Shown in pieces: positions 7,954-17,620 of a DNA stretch of 64,000 bases. The DNA is from Craspedostauros australis (lineage: Eukaryota; Bacillariophyta; Bacillariophyceae; Mastogloiales; Achnanthaceae). The stretch covers positions 310,001 through 374,000 of the forward strand of contig JAMXDE010000003.1 of NCBI GenBank assembly GCA_026770025.1. The letters run 5' to 3'. The translations under genes were made by a program, and so were the position numbers. Under the pieces are notes generated by a model. That model was not told the origin of the DNA and searched no databases. It saw nothing but the letters and a program-made list of their open reading frames with translations. Each line of letters opens with the position of its first letter. Within the stretch, counting starts at the first letter, position 1.

Positions 7954-10900
7954 TCAGGTCTTGTAGGTCGGGGAAGAGGACTCGGTGTGCCCTTTCCAGA
8001 AGAGGATGGGCTTCACGAGGGGCCAGAAGACAGCCCATGGAAGGAACTTCGTCATCACGTCGGCGACGTTCTGCGTGCCGGGGATCTTGATGAAGTAGAG
8101 GATGCCAGCGGCGACAGCGGACCGGACGCGATGGTAGGCCAGTGCGTTGTGGCGCTTGGAGAGCATGCTCTTGGGGACCGTGGAGGAGGTGATGACGGAC
8201 TGATTGTCACCCAGCATCCAGCTGGGGCCGTCGATCGGAATGCCCATTTCACGAAGGGCAAGACGGAGGGAGATGATCTGCTCCGTAGCTTGACGGGCAG
8301 CGACGAACTCGGACCCGTAGGTGGCGGTCTCAACTGTGCCTTGACGCTTGGAGAACCATTCGATGGGGGTCTGGTTGACCAGATGGAGAGCACCGGTAGC
8401 AGATCTGCCAGTGACTTGGCAGTGGAGAAGGTTGGCGTCGACGAACGTGGTGGTTCGGACAGGTTTGCCTTTCGGCTCGGGGATGTCGTCCGGAATCTCC
8501 TCAGAGGTCTTCCCGTAGACGGAGTAGATCCAGTCATGGTTGGGAACCTCGTAGTGAAGATCGAAGCGGGGGACGCAGGTGCGGAAGCGGATGGCAGCAT
8601 CAGGATGCTTGCGAAGATATCCGTAGATGCGCTTTGCGCGATCCAGATGACCTTGGCGAGGAGCTGAGCGGAAGCGTGCCAGCGTCATGACGGCGACAGA
8701 GATGTCAAACCGTCCGAGGGAGATACACCACTGGAGTGCACCGATGAGCGACATGAACTTGCGTTTGTCGGTTTCGCTGAGTTCGGAAGAGGTGTCGAGC
8801 TCCGGACTGTCGGCCTTGTCGAGAGGGCAGCTGATCTTGCGGGGAAGCTCGCCGAACATGCGTTCGTAGTTCTCCATCATCCGCTTGATGTAGGATTGCG
8901 GGGAGAGCTTGAGAGTGCCGTCGGGATCACGGCCGAAGTCAGCACCGAGATGGTACTTGATAGGACCAACTCCCTTGAGCTGGTACCCGTACTTCGAAGA
9001 GAGGATGTCGAAGAAAGCCTTGGGATCGGCCATCGTCGCGGTGAGGTCATCGACGTAGACGCAGACATACTCCCAATGGGAGTTGGCGTCACGCATCCAG
9101 ACGTCGGGATCGGAGCGGCATTGGAGGAAACCCATGTCGCGAAGGGTGTCGGCGAGAGCCTCATGGAATCGGGCGCCCGATGTGCGCAGGCCGTAGAGTG
9201 CCTTGACTATCTGCATGGTATGACCAGCGAAGTCACCGAATTCGTCACCAGCAATGAAGCAGATGCGTTCTTGAGTGAAGGCCTCAAGATACGCATTGCC
9301 GATGTCTCCAACCCATGTTGGAATGCCGTTGAGTTCACCGGCGAGGAGGGAGAGGCGGAGAGAGCGAAGACTGACCACACCTGCGTAGGATGCATCCTTG
9401 CAGGGGTCGGTGAGATGACCACCAGCGACGCAGCGCGCCTTGTGGCGGAGGTCATGCTTCACAGCATAGACCCATTGAAGGCGGATCTTCTGGAAGCCGG
9501 AGGGGACAGGGGCGCCTTTGCCGAGAGACTTGAAGGTGTGGTACCCGAAGAGTTGGTCCATCTCCTTCTTCTCGGCATCGGCCCAGAGAGTGTTGCCGTT
9601 CTTATCGTCGAGTCGCAGCGCTTCTTTGTGGTTGCGGGGGACTTGGACGCCGAACTGGAAGGTGGGAGCGTGGTTGAAGGTCTTGGATTTGTGGACCTGG
9701 CGCTCGAGACGATGGGTGCGGATGGCGAGGCGCTTGAGGCGCTTCCAGCCAGGCTCGTCGAGCAGCTCGTGGCGGCGGCCGTAGGCAGCGCAGGAGACAG
9801 GATCATCCTGAATCATGATGGAGAGGGGTTCGGTGGAGGTGGAGCCGTCTCCCCATTTGACGATGACGTTGAAGCTCGATCCCTTGTAGGAGGGAGAGGA
9901 AGATGAGAGGGGACCCTCATGTCCGATGATGGAGTCGAACTCCCACTTGGCGTCAGGGTCGTCGTTGTGCTCCTGTTGCCGTTCGATGATGTCGGCGAGC
10001 TCAACGTAGGAAATGAGGTCATGCGTCTCCCCATCAGCCAGTGCGAGTAGCATCTTGATGCGTTGGTGGTTGGCTGCGTCAAGGTCATTGACCTTTTGCA
10101 CCACCTCCGCTTTGACTTGCTGGCCATCCTTCTCGTGGATGAAGGTCATCCCAACGAGATCCTCAGGAGAGAACTTCGGGATGTGGACCTTGGCATTCCC
10201 CACTGTTTCAGGGTCTGTGCCGCGGCGGTCAGCCAGGATGGAATCGGCGAGGGAGTGTACGATGGGGTCGGAGTCAGGAGGGACGGAGATGTCGTCGTCT
10301 GGCTCCCCATTCGCCACATTCATGGCATCAGAGCCATCGTCCTCCCCAACAATGGGGAAGGGGAAGTCCGCACGAAGATTGCGGGTGGCAGAGTCGTCGG
10401 CAGGTCGGATGGCAGACCGAGGAAGAAGTCGCTGGGTCTCGTCGTCGAGGACCCAGAAGGTAAGATCATCGCCTTTGTGCAGGCAGGGACCGGCCCAGCG
10501 CCCACTGCGCTCCTTGGACTGGCTGGGGAAGGTGGGGTTGTCAACCCGGTAGTAGACAGGTTGCCACCATCGGTAGGACAGGAACTTGGAGATGTCCGGT
10601 CGCTGTCCGAAGGCGGCTTGGAGGGGGGTGATGGAGCCAGCGGTGACCTGCGCGATGTGATTGAAGAGATCAACCACATAGAGCGTGCAGATCAGCCAGA
10701 AGCGGTCGGGAGTACCCGTGCGATCCATCACACCGTTGGTTGTGCGTTTGATATCCTGGATCCGGCGTTCCGCGCCGTTCTGGTGTTGATGTTCCGGCTC
10801 ACTCTGGTGATCACGGATGTGATACTGCCGGAGGATCTCCATAACCTTGTTACCGATCTGCGCCTTGGCGTTGTCGGACATCAGTAGGTCGGGAGCCCCG

Positions 10901-13536
10901 TGGCGTCGGATGAAGTCACGGAGAGTGTCGGAGATGCGGCTCTCGGATGGCATGGGGAAGCCGGCCGTGAACCGAGAGTCGAGAGCGACGTACACCTGAA
11001 GCATGGTGCAGCCGCCATGGCCGGGAACCCCGTCGTCGTGAGCAGGGGTATCGGAGAAGAGCGTATCCATCGCAACCGTCTCATGGAGACGGTCGACGTT
11101 GGCCGCTGGGAACCGAGACTTGAAATGCTTGCGCATGGAGAAGCGCTCGGCGGTACGGTACCACTGGGAGGTACACCGAAGAGTGTCGCGAACGCGACGA
11201 GCTGGAATCCAGCCGAAGTGGGGTCGGAGAGCCTCGTAGTCGGCAGGCTTGCGAGTGGCAATGATGCTGCCCGGGTTGTCAGCGATGTCGGCTTGGCGAG
11301 CACCAGTGTAGGCCGTGAGAACGGTAGAGTTGTTCTCGCGGCGCTGGAGTGCTGCGGCGTCATCATCGTCGACGTCGTCGAGGTTCATCTCCTGGTCGAG
11401 GGAAGAAGGGTCCCATTCGTCGTCCGCGGTGAAGTCGACATGTGGATACTTGTCGAGTTCGGAGCGGGTGGGCTTGGCCATGTCCATGTAGGACAGGCCT
11501 TGCCGGACAGCCAGTGGGATGATGTGGCCTCCTGGTGTGATGATGGTCTGGCGACCTCCAGGGAGATTCCGTGGGCGCTCGTTGACATCCATTCCGAAGG
11601 CACCAAGCTGGTTGGATGAATGGATGGTCTTGCCCTTTCCGTAGAGCGCATATTGGTGGAATTTACCAATGATGGGCCCTTCGGTGGTCTGGATGAGACC
11701 AGCAACCGTACCGATGTCGAGGTTGGCGATGGCAGAGTCACCAATGCCACTGACGTCGGCGGTGTGTCCTGTCTTGCAGAGAACGAGGACGTCATCGCCA
11801 GCCAGGCCACCATTGGCACCGCTGTCGACGAGAGAGCCAGAGTGGTCCTTGACAAGCTTGTTGAAGCTGTACCGGACCACCGTGGAGTTGGCAAGGCGCC
11901 AGGTCTGGCCCTTGTAGACCAGTTGAGGAGTATCGTCAGACGAAGAGGTGGACTTGGTCTGCGCGAGAAGGCGATCGATGGCAGTGGACTGGTCACCAGC
12001 CTTGGAAGAGTCCGTGTTGCCAGCGGACGGGGTTGCGGAAGGAGTGTCGGTGGTGCCCGAAGATGTGGCAGCGTTGTTGGCAGCTCGGTGGGAGTCAGCC
12101 TTGCCCTTGCCCTTGTTCTTGCGCCACTTTCCCTTTGCTTCGAGGAATGCCTTGCGTTGGTCCTTGGACATCTCACGCCATTCATCATTGGGGATGGAAC
12201 GACGGTCGTCCTTGGCATAGTCCTTGCCATTGCCTTTGCCAGCAGAGCCGCCGGTCTTGGCATTGTTGACCTTGCGCCGAGATGTGGTGCGAGGCTGGTT
12301 GGCGTCGAGGGATTGTGCCTCATCTCGAACGAACTCGAGGAGGTCTTCGAAGGAGACACCAACCTTGATGAAGCCGCGAGATTGCTTGTGACGTTGGCGG
12401 GAGTTGGACTTCACGTTGGTGTAGGCCCGAGTCAAGTCGACATCGGGACCGATGGCGGTGCGCAACCATTGTTGCTTGACCGCCTCATCGACACATGCAT
12501 CATCGAGCTCTTCGATGTCATCGAGCTTGGTTTCCCAGGCATCGAGGAATTGCTCGCGGGTCTTGGTCCAAGTCTGGTCCAGACGGAAGGCGACGATGGT
12601 GTCTCTGTATTTGATGGACAGAGTCTCGCCGACGACGCCACTGGTGTAGCTGTCAACGAGATCGGCATAGGCCGCGCGGCCATCGCAAGACTTCTTGTAG
12701 GCACGGATGATGCGCCGACTCTTGGAAGTCTTGACATGCTCAGTGAGCACAGCGAAGAGGTAGCGATTCTGGCTCGCGAAGAAGGCCTCGTCCTTGGGTG
12801 CTGGCATGAAGTCCATGTCGAGATGATGGTTGAGTCCATGAGAGAAGGAAAGAGTCTCGAAGGTCCGCATGAAGGTGAGGAAGTGCTTGTCGTCCTTCAG
12901 TGTCGGGAGCGACAGGCTCTCTCGCTTGGTTGCCTTGCTGAACTCCTTGACGTAGTCAGCCGGTAGCTCCATGGCATGGACACCTTGGAAGTTGGAAGAG
13001 GGTGCCATGGATGGAGTCACAGGTGGTTGCGGGAAGGCAGGATCAGGCACTGAAGCCGAAGGATCGAATGCGAAGTTCACATGCGGAGGTTCTTCAGGCA
13101 CCGGACGGAATGCGGATGCTGGAGTGGTGTGGTGGCCCATGCCCATCGGAGACGGAATGGGAGAGCTTGCAGTCGAATGCGAGTGCGAAGACGGAAGGGA
13201 AGGGTTGTTCTGCTCAGCTGTGAACGCCATGAACGAGGTACGATCGAGATCGTTCCAAGTGTTGTCGTCGAGGATGGCTTGGGTGAGATACCACTTGCCA
13301 AGGTTGAGGATCTTGCGGATGTGGTTCACTCCGAGTACGGCGACGATGGTCTCGCCATCATCGATCTCATCGCGAAGTTGGAAGCTGCGAAGATCATCTT
13401 CGGTGAGCGAGACAAGGTCAAGAGGGCTGACGATGTCCGCATGGGCGATGATGTCGCGAGGAGTGGAGTCCGAAGGGATGCCGATGACACCGAGGATGTG
13501 ATCCAAGGTGGCGAGGTCCATCTCAGGAGTCGACAT
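7954..13536 (-). CDS. Copia Gag-Pol polyprotein, intact
   Basis: The 1860-residue single frame has a Gag-like region (about 190-420) followed by a Lys/Gly-rich basic stretch where a CCHC knuckle would normally lie; none is seen. Protease follows with LVDSGANGG (Asp near 570). The integrase has its triad near 821 (AMDTLFSD), 886 (SDNAKAQ) and 923 (NGAERR). Reverse transcriptase has YVDD near 1493, and RNase H starts near 1698 (FVDANL) with TYGSEF and LGDNQS. The protease-integrase-RT-RNase H order defines Ty1/Copia. Lack of the zinc knuckle and a single fused frame fit diatom CoDi-type elements, from general knowledge. The stop lies 24 bp inside the 3' LTR border. No break or missing catalytic residue was found. 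Confidence 0.95.
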   Translation of the reverse strand: MSTPEMDLATLDHILGVIGIPSDSTPRDIIAHADIVSPLDLVSLTEDDLRSFQLRDEIDDGETIVAVLGVNHIRKILNLGKWYLTQAILDDNTWNDLDRTSFMAFTAEQNNPSLPSSHSHSTASSPIPSPMGMGHHTTPASAFRPVPEEPPHVNFAFDPSASVPDPAFPQPPVTPSMAPSSNFQGVHAMELPADYVKEFSKATKRESLSLPTLKDDKHFLTFMRTFETLSFSHGLNHHLDMDFMPAPKDEAFFASQNRYLFAVLTEHVKTSKSRRIIRAYKKSCDGRAAYADLVDSYTSGVVGETLSIKYRDTIVAFRLDQTWTKTREQFLDAWETKLDDIEELDDACVDEAVKQQWLRTAIGPDVDLTRAYTNVKSNSRQRHKQSRGFIKVGVSFEDLLEFVRDEAQSLDANQPRTTSRRKVNNAKTGGSAGKGNGKDYAKDDRRSIPNDEWREMSKDQRKAFLEAKGKWRKNKGKGKADSHRAANNAATSSGTTDTPSATPSAGNTDSSKAGDQSTAIDRLLAQTKSTSSSDDTPQLVYKGQTWRLANSTVVRYSFNKLVKDHSGSLVDSGANGGLAGDDVLVLCKTGHTADVSGIGDSAIANLDIGTVAGLIQTTEGPIIGKFHQYALYGKGKTIHSSNQLGAFGMDVNERPRNLPGGRQTIITPGGHIIPLAVRQGLSYMDMAKPTRSELDKYPHVDFTADDEWDPSSLDQEMNLDDVDDDDAAALQRRENNSTVLTAYTGARQADIADNPGSIIATRKPADYEALRPHFGWIPARRVRDTLRCTSQWYRTAERFSMRKHFKSRFPAANVDRLHETVAMDTLFSDTPAHDDGVPGHGGCTMLQVYVALDSRFTAGFPMPSESRISDTLRDFIRRHGAPDLLMSDNAKAQIGNKVMEILRQYHIRDHQSEPEHQHQNGAERRIQDIKRTTNGVMDRTGTPDRFWLICTLYVVDLFNHIAQVTAGSITPLQAAFGQRPDISKFLSYRWWQPVYYRVDNPTFPSQSKERSGRWAGPCLHKGDDLTFWVLDDETQRLLPRSAIRPADDSATRNLRADFPFPIVGEDDGSDAMNVANGEPDDDISVPPDSDPIVHSLADSILADRRGTDPETVGNAKVHIPKFSPEDLVGMTFIHEKDGQQVKAEVVQKVNDLDAANHQRIKMLLALADGETHDLISYVELADIIERQQEHNDDPDAKWEFDSIIGHEGPLSSSSPSYKGSSFNVIVKWGDGSTSTEPLSIMIQDDPVSCAAYGRRHELLDEPGWKRLKRLAIRTHRLERQVHKSKTFNHAPTFQFGVQVPRNHKEALRLDDKNGNTLWADAEKKEMDQLFGYHTFKSLGKGAPVPSGFQKIRLQWVYAVKHDLRHKARCVAGGHLTDPCKDASYAGVVSLRSLRLSLLAGELNGIPTWVGDIGNAYLEAFTQERICFIAGDEFGDFAGHTMQIVKALYGLRTSGARFHEALADTLRDMGFLQCRSDPDVWMRDANSHWEYVCVYVDDLTATMADPKAFFDILSSKYGYQLKGVGPIKYHLGADFGRDPDGTLKLSPQSYIKRMMENYERMFGELPRKISCPLDKADSPELDTSSELSETDKRKFMSLIGALQWCISLGRFDISVAVMTLARFRSAPRQGHLDRAKRIYGYLRKHPDAAIRFRTCVPRFDLHYEVPNHDWIYSVYGKTSEEIPDDIPEPKGKPVRTTTFVDANLLHCQVTGRSATGALHLVNQTPIEWFSKRQGTVETATYGSEFVAARQATEQIISLRLALREMGIPIDGPSWMLGDNQSVITSSTVPKSMLSKRHNALAYHRVRSAVAAGILYFIKIPGTQNVADVMTKFLPWAVFWPLVKPILFWKGHTESSSPTYKT

Positions 13537-13839
13537 GATTGGCGATGGATGGATGGAGAGAGTGGATGCGGATGCTGGAGGCTGAAGGATAGCTGAGGCT
13601 GGGGTGCACTGACTGAATCGTCTTCTGGTGCGGGAGGGTGCTGCAGGAAGTCTTGGATGGCTGAGTGGGAAGGCCCGAACTCAGCTGAGGAACCGAAAGG
13701 AGGGCGTTCTGCGGATGCGAGAAAGCCGAAGGAAAGCCGAAATCACGTCGTCACGTGATGGAAGGTGAAGGGATTGCTCGTGGATGGACGAGGGATGAAG
13801 GATGGATGGATTGTCACGCAATCAATTCAGTAGGTGAAA

Positions 13840-13856
13840 GCTTGCGACTGTTAATC
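13840..13856 (-). promoter_or_regulatory. Primer binding site matching a tRNA-Asn anticodon arm
   Basis: Directly after the 5' LTR (element sense) comes GATTAACAGTCGCAAGC. Its complement GCTTGCGACTGTTAATC has the form of a tRNA-Asn anticodon arm: TGCGA stem, loop CTGTTAA with anticodon GTT, and the first bases of the return stem. That implies priming by a 5' half-tRNA cut just after the anticodon loop, as known for Drosophila copia with initiator Met tRNA. The tRNA identity is inferred without the tRNA gene in hand. Confidence 0.6.
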
Positions 13857-14486
13857 TGTTAGAACGTAATCGTAGATGGGTTTGAAGATACCGCACCGAG
13901 AACGTAGAGTGATCAAGTCGTTGTTGTTGGTGAGGAGAGTGTTTGTTTACTGTGTTATTCGTATGGTAGTAGGAATGCTGTCGAGCTCACAAGATTGTAT
14001 TCTTGGAACTGTGAGCATGAGAGAGGCATGACATGATCTCATGCAATTGCAAGTAAAAATAACACGGAGACAACACGACAAATGTGCGTGTTACTGCGTG
14101 AAGATGAGGTGCAAAAGTCAATGAACAAAACACCGCGATAGCCCGTGTTGTAAATTACGTCTTCTCACGATGTTGCTAGTAGTACGATCGCACGATTGAT
14201 CGTATTCACTTGAGAAGGTCAGGGCAAGATTCGCACGTGTCACACCCAAGATCCAAGTCTGTCCTGATTGGGCAGATTGGCTCATCTTGGCAAGAAATCA
14301 ATTTCCACGACATTTTTGGATCTGTGATTGAGGGAAAACGATTCTTGCGACGCGAAATGCGACACAAATCTGACACAACGGATTTTCGACCAAAATTTCC
14401 GTTCGGAACGGAAAAGGTAAGAAAAGTGGAGATTTCTGATTGGTCGACGGGTGTCGCTATTGTTAGAGATTTAGCGTGCGCTAATA
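13857..14486 (-). repeat. 5' LTR of the Copia element
   Basis: Identical in reading to 7300-7929 over 630 bp. In element orientation this is the upstream LTR and should carry the promoter; no TATA box is called with confidence. The 5 bp outside it are ATTGG, the target duplication. Confidence 0.95.
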
Positions 14487-14491
14487 ATTGG

Positions 14492-14850
14492 GATTGACGA
14501 TGCCCAATGCACCATCGGGAACTTTGGAGCCTGTTGCTAGGAAGCAGCCAGCAGCATTCAAGAATGCAGCAATCAAGCCTGTGGCTGTTGCTTGTGGCGC
14601 CCCTCCGGATTCGAACCGCAGAGCAGATACAATCATGGGCGACCCAGGGCAGCATCTCAAGCGTTCTCCTCCCATGACGGGTGCCCACAACAGTCCAAAG
14701 AAGATGAAGTCTCAAGAGATTGTCGAGGACGGCAAGCCCGCAGCAATCGACTTCGCAGTCAACACGACTCTTCCCAGCAGTGACGGCAACAGTGACAGTG
14801 AGACTGAGGATTTTGATGATGAACTCGCAGACTTCTTTTCTCATGCCTAA
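14492..14850 (+). pseudogene. 3' part of the 591-codon gene after the Copia insertion
   Basis: It continues in frame from 7299 and ends at TAA 14848-14850. The part is Pro/Ala/Lys-rich, with a possible nuclear signal (PKKMKS), and ends in an acidic stretch (DSETEDFDDELADFF). As things stand it is separated from its 5' exons by 7.2 kb of antisense retrotransposon, so no normal product is expected from this allele. Its stop lies 66 bp from the convergent stop of the transposase gene. Confidence 0.65.
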
Positions 14851-14916
14851 ACAACCAATTAGTAACATGAAGTATTTGGAACAGTTATCAACTACAGTTC
14901 TCTACTTGCATTACCA

Positions 14917-15893
14917 TTAGATATCGAATATCGGGTGCCCATTGTCGAGCTCATACTGAATCAGAACACAGCATGTCTCAAATAAGCACTGATGCTTGTG
15001 CAGTTGGTTCCGGTAGCCGCCCGCGAGTGCCCTGAAATTCTTGATCCTCCCGTTGAAGCTCTCATGCCGTGCTCTTGCTCTGTTCTTGAACTTCCTCACA
15101 GCAGCAGAATCGCACGGATTTGGGGCACTGATTGTGGGCTCGTTGTTGTACCCCCCATCTGCAATCACCAGGGCATTTGGTGGGATCTTGGATTTGAGAC
15201 CGCCTGGCTTGCGATACATCACAAGATCTGAAGTTGAAGCCGGAAATGGACCATTGATCCACACCAGCTTGCTCTCTGTGAGTGATATCCCAAGCTCATA
15301 TGTCAGTCCGGCCGAGTGCGACTTGTGGGAGTACCACTTTGCTCCTGGGTCCATCCTCGGTTCGTGGATCTTGATATGAACACCATCAACAGTAATGATG
15401 AAGTGCTTGTCATCTCCTGTGAGCTCCGCTGTATTTGGTGGCCAGATGACCTGATGATGAGGGATCGGAATGAATGGAAAGAAATATTGGAATGAGAGAA
15501 TCAGCTCGAGCAAAGCACATGAAATATCTGTTCCAGCATTAGCTTCGTTTCACTTACCTTGTTTGGAAGCAGAGATTGAATGGCCGGCAGGTACGACCAA
15601 ATGAGACCGCGGATGGTCTTCTCATCTAAGCACCAGCGACCAGCCATCACATGCTCTGTGCAGTATGTCTTCAGCCAGTTCAAGACAACAAAGAGATCAT
15701 GTGGACGTGGCTGTTTGAATTGGTGTGTTTGAATGTTAGAAAGATCGACAAAGAGAGAAGCAAAGCTTTCAGGGCACAGACCGTATGTCGCAGCAAAACG
15801 AGTCTGCTTGGTTCTGCTGGCCATCTTCGTCTGATGAAAACCGGCATACTCCAGGCCAAGCGCAAGCACTTCATCGCTGTCCAAGAATTCCAT
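14917..15893 (-). CDS. PIF/Harbinger-type DDE transposase (DDE_Tnp_4 fold), one intron
   Basis: Exon 1 is 15558-15893 (112 codons) and exon 2 is 14917-15450 (177 codons plus stop), joined in phase 0 to give 289 residues. The catalytic core is in exon 2: first Asp in ITVDGVHIKI, second Asp in VIADGGYN, Glu in RARHESFNGRIKNF. All are present. Exon 1 carries LFVVLNWLKTYCTEHVMAGRW...LDEKTIRGLIW, the helix-turn-helix-like segment of this diatom transposase type. The Met at 15893 is the first that gives a normal N-terminus. The frame is open further to 17081 through a Ser/Thr/Gly-rich repeat, which may or may not be translated. The enzyme would cut and rejoin the ends of the host element. Confidence 0.8.
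15451..15557 (-). other. Intron of the transposase gene
   Basis: The 107-nt intron has donor CAAACAAG|GTAAGT and acceptor CTCATCATCAG|GTC. It joins a Lys codon to a Val codon in phase 0 and reproduces the expected N-K-V-x-W-P junction of this transposase type. Retention would break the DDE core from its N-terminal domain. Confidence 0.85.
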
Positions 15894-17374
15894 GTCTGTT
15901 GTTGTGTTGGTTGCCGTACTGCTGTCCGTGCTTCCTCCTCCTCGGCTGCTCGCGATGGTTGCTGTGTCGCTGCTTGCTGTTCCTCTTCGTTGGCTTCCTC
16001 CTCTTCGGCTGCTTGCGACAGTTGCTGTACTGCTGCTCGTGGTTCCTCCTCGCTGGCTTCCTCCTCGGGTGTTTGTGATGGTTGTGATGCTGGTGCTTGT
16101 GGTTCCTCCTCGGCTGCCCGCGATGGTTGCTGTGCCGCTGCTCGCCATTCCTCCTTGTTGGATTCCTCCTCTTCGGCTGCTTGCGATCGTTGTTGTGCTG
16201 ACCGAGCCTTCTCCTCCTCGTCTGCTTGCGATGGTTGCTGTGCTGCTGTCCATGCTTCCTCCTGCTCCTCTGCTCGCGACAGTTGCTGTGTCGCTGCTCG
16301 CCATTCCTGCTCGTTGGCTTCTTCCTCTTCGACTGCTTGTGATGGTTGCTGTGCTGCTGTCCGCTGTTCTTCCTCGCCGGCTTCCTCCTCCTCGTCTGCT
16401 CGCGGCGGTTGCTGTGCTGCTGGCCATGCTTCCTCCTCTTCGGCTGCTTGCGATTGTTGCTGTGCTGCTGTCCATGCTTCCTCCTCTTTGGATGCTTGCA
16501 ATGGTTGCTGTGCCGCTGATCGTCGTTCCTCCTCGCTGGCTCCCACCTCGGCTGCTTGTGATGGTTGTGGTGCCGCTGCTGGTGGTTCCTCCTCGCCTTC
16601 TTCCTCCTCTTTGACTGTTCAAGATGGTCGCTGCGCTGCTGCGTATGCTGCCTCCACCTCGGCTGCTCGCAATGGTTGTGGTGCCACTGCTCGCTGTTGC
16701 TCCTTGCCAGCTTGCTCCTCCTCGGCTGCTTGCAATGGTTGCTGTGCTGCTGCCCATGCTTCCTCCTCCTCCTCCTCCCTGGCTGCTTGCGATAGTTGTT
16801 GTGCTGCTGCCCATGCTTCGTCCTCGGCTGCCTGTGATGGTTGCTGTGTTGCTGCTCGCCGTTCCTGCTTGTTGGCTTCTTTCTCCTTGGCTGTTTGCGA
16901 TGGTTGTTGTGCCACTGCTCGCTCTTCCTCCTCCTCGGCTGCTTGCAAGGAGTGTGGTGCTGCCTGGGGTTCCTCCTCGCCAGCTGACTCGTCCTCGGTT
17001 GCTTGCAATGGCTGCCGTGCTGCTGACCATGCTTCCTCTTTGCTGGCTTCCCCCTCTTTGGTTGCTTGCGATGATTGCCATGCTCCTGTGCCGCGCTTCC
17101 TCCTCCTCGGTTGCTTGCGATGGCTCCTGTGTCGCTGCCTGTGGTTCCTCCTCGCTGGCTTTCTCCTCCTTGGATGTTTGCGATGGTTGCTATGCTGCTG
17201 GTGGTGGCTCTTCCTCCTTGGCTGCTCGCGATGGTTGCTGTGCCACTGCCTGTGCTTCCTCCATGCTGGTTTTCTTCTCCTTGATGTTTCCAACGTCTTG
17301 ATTGCTTGATGGATGATCGGTGAAGGGTGATGAAGTGTGACGAACGGCTTGTAATTTATCATGGAGCAGAACAC
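15894..17374 (-). repeat. Degenerate tandem repeat with two open minus-strand frames
   Basis: About 1.4 kb of imperfect units of roughly 50-80 bp, built around GCTGCTCG/CGATGGTTGCTGTG and TTCCTCCTCG (plus strand). One minus frame is fused to the transposase and encodes Ser/Thr/Gly/Arg. A second frame encodes Glu/Gln/Ala (QPSQAAEEEEA type) from 17374 to 15680, with one in-frame stop near 16617. The second frame has the more protein-like bias but does not reach the transposase core. It could be an N-terminal coiled, acidic domain reached by splicing, or a non-coding minisatellite. Confidence 0.5.
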
Positions 17375-17620
17375 ACAGGAAGGCCATCACGTTCGCCACA
17401 AGTGTTGTGTGGCCGACAAATTTGAATCATGTTTGTAACGGCGCGAAACGATTCTTTGACATAACTGTGATAATTGGGAGACGATGCGTGATGTGTGTGG
17501 GTGTGTGTGTGTGATGTCATTGTTGTGAATATCCCTGACTGAACGGAGGCCGCGAACATGGGAGATTGTTGCTGCACCGTCTGTCATGGGATCGTATACC
17601 AACAATAACTACTCTCGATG

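Larger units (their letters stand above)
7300..14486 (-). mobile_element. Complete Ty1/Copia LTR retrotransposon (7187 bp), nested
   Basis: It has two 630-bp LTRs that look identical, a single intact 1860-codon Gag-Pol, a primer binding site flush with the 5' LTR, a polypurine tract, and a 5-bp target duplication ATTGG (7295-7299 and 14487-14491). Every part needed for autonomous copying is open. Identical LTRs indicate a very recent insertion. It sits antisense inside exon 2 of the 591-codon gene. Confidence 0.97.

Noticed and set aside
7987-13596. Long plus-strand open frames across the Copia element (for example 8896-9906, 11620-12966)
   Set aside because: They are antisense shadows of the Gag-Pol frame, without domain signs, produced by its codon bias.
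14592-14620. tRNA-like B-box (GGTTCGAATCC on the minus strand) with GGCGCCA nearby
   Set aside because: The T-arm stem has a mismatch, no matching acceptor or D-arm is present at the right distance, and the bases code for the C-terminal part of the 591-codon gene.
15651-17309. 552-codon plus-strand frame rich in Cys/Ser
   Set aside because: It is the antisense of the repeat-coded tract and changes composition in step with the minus-strand frames; no start context or domain.
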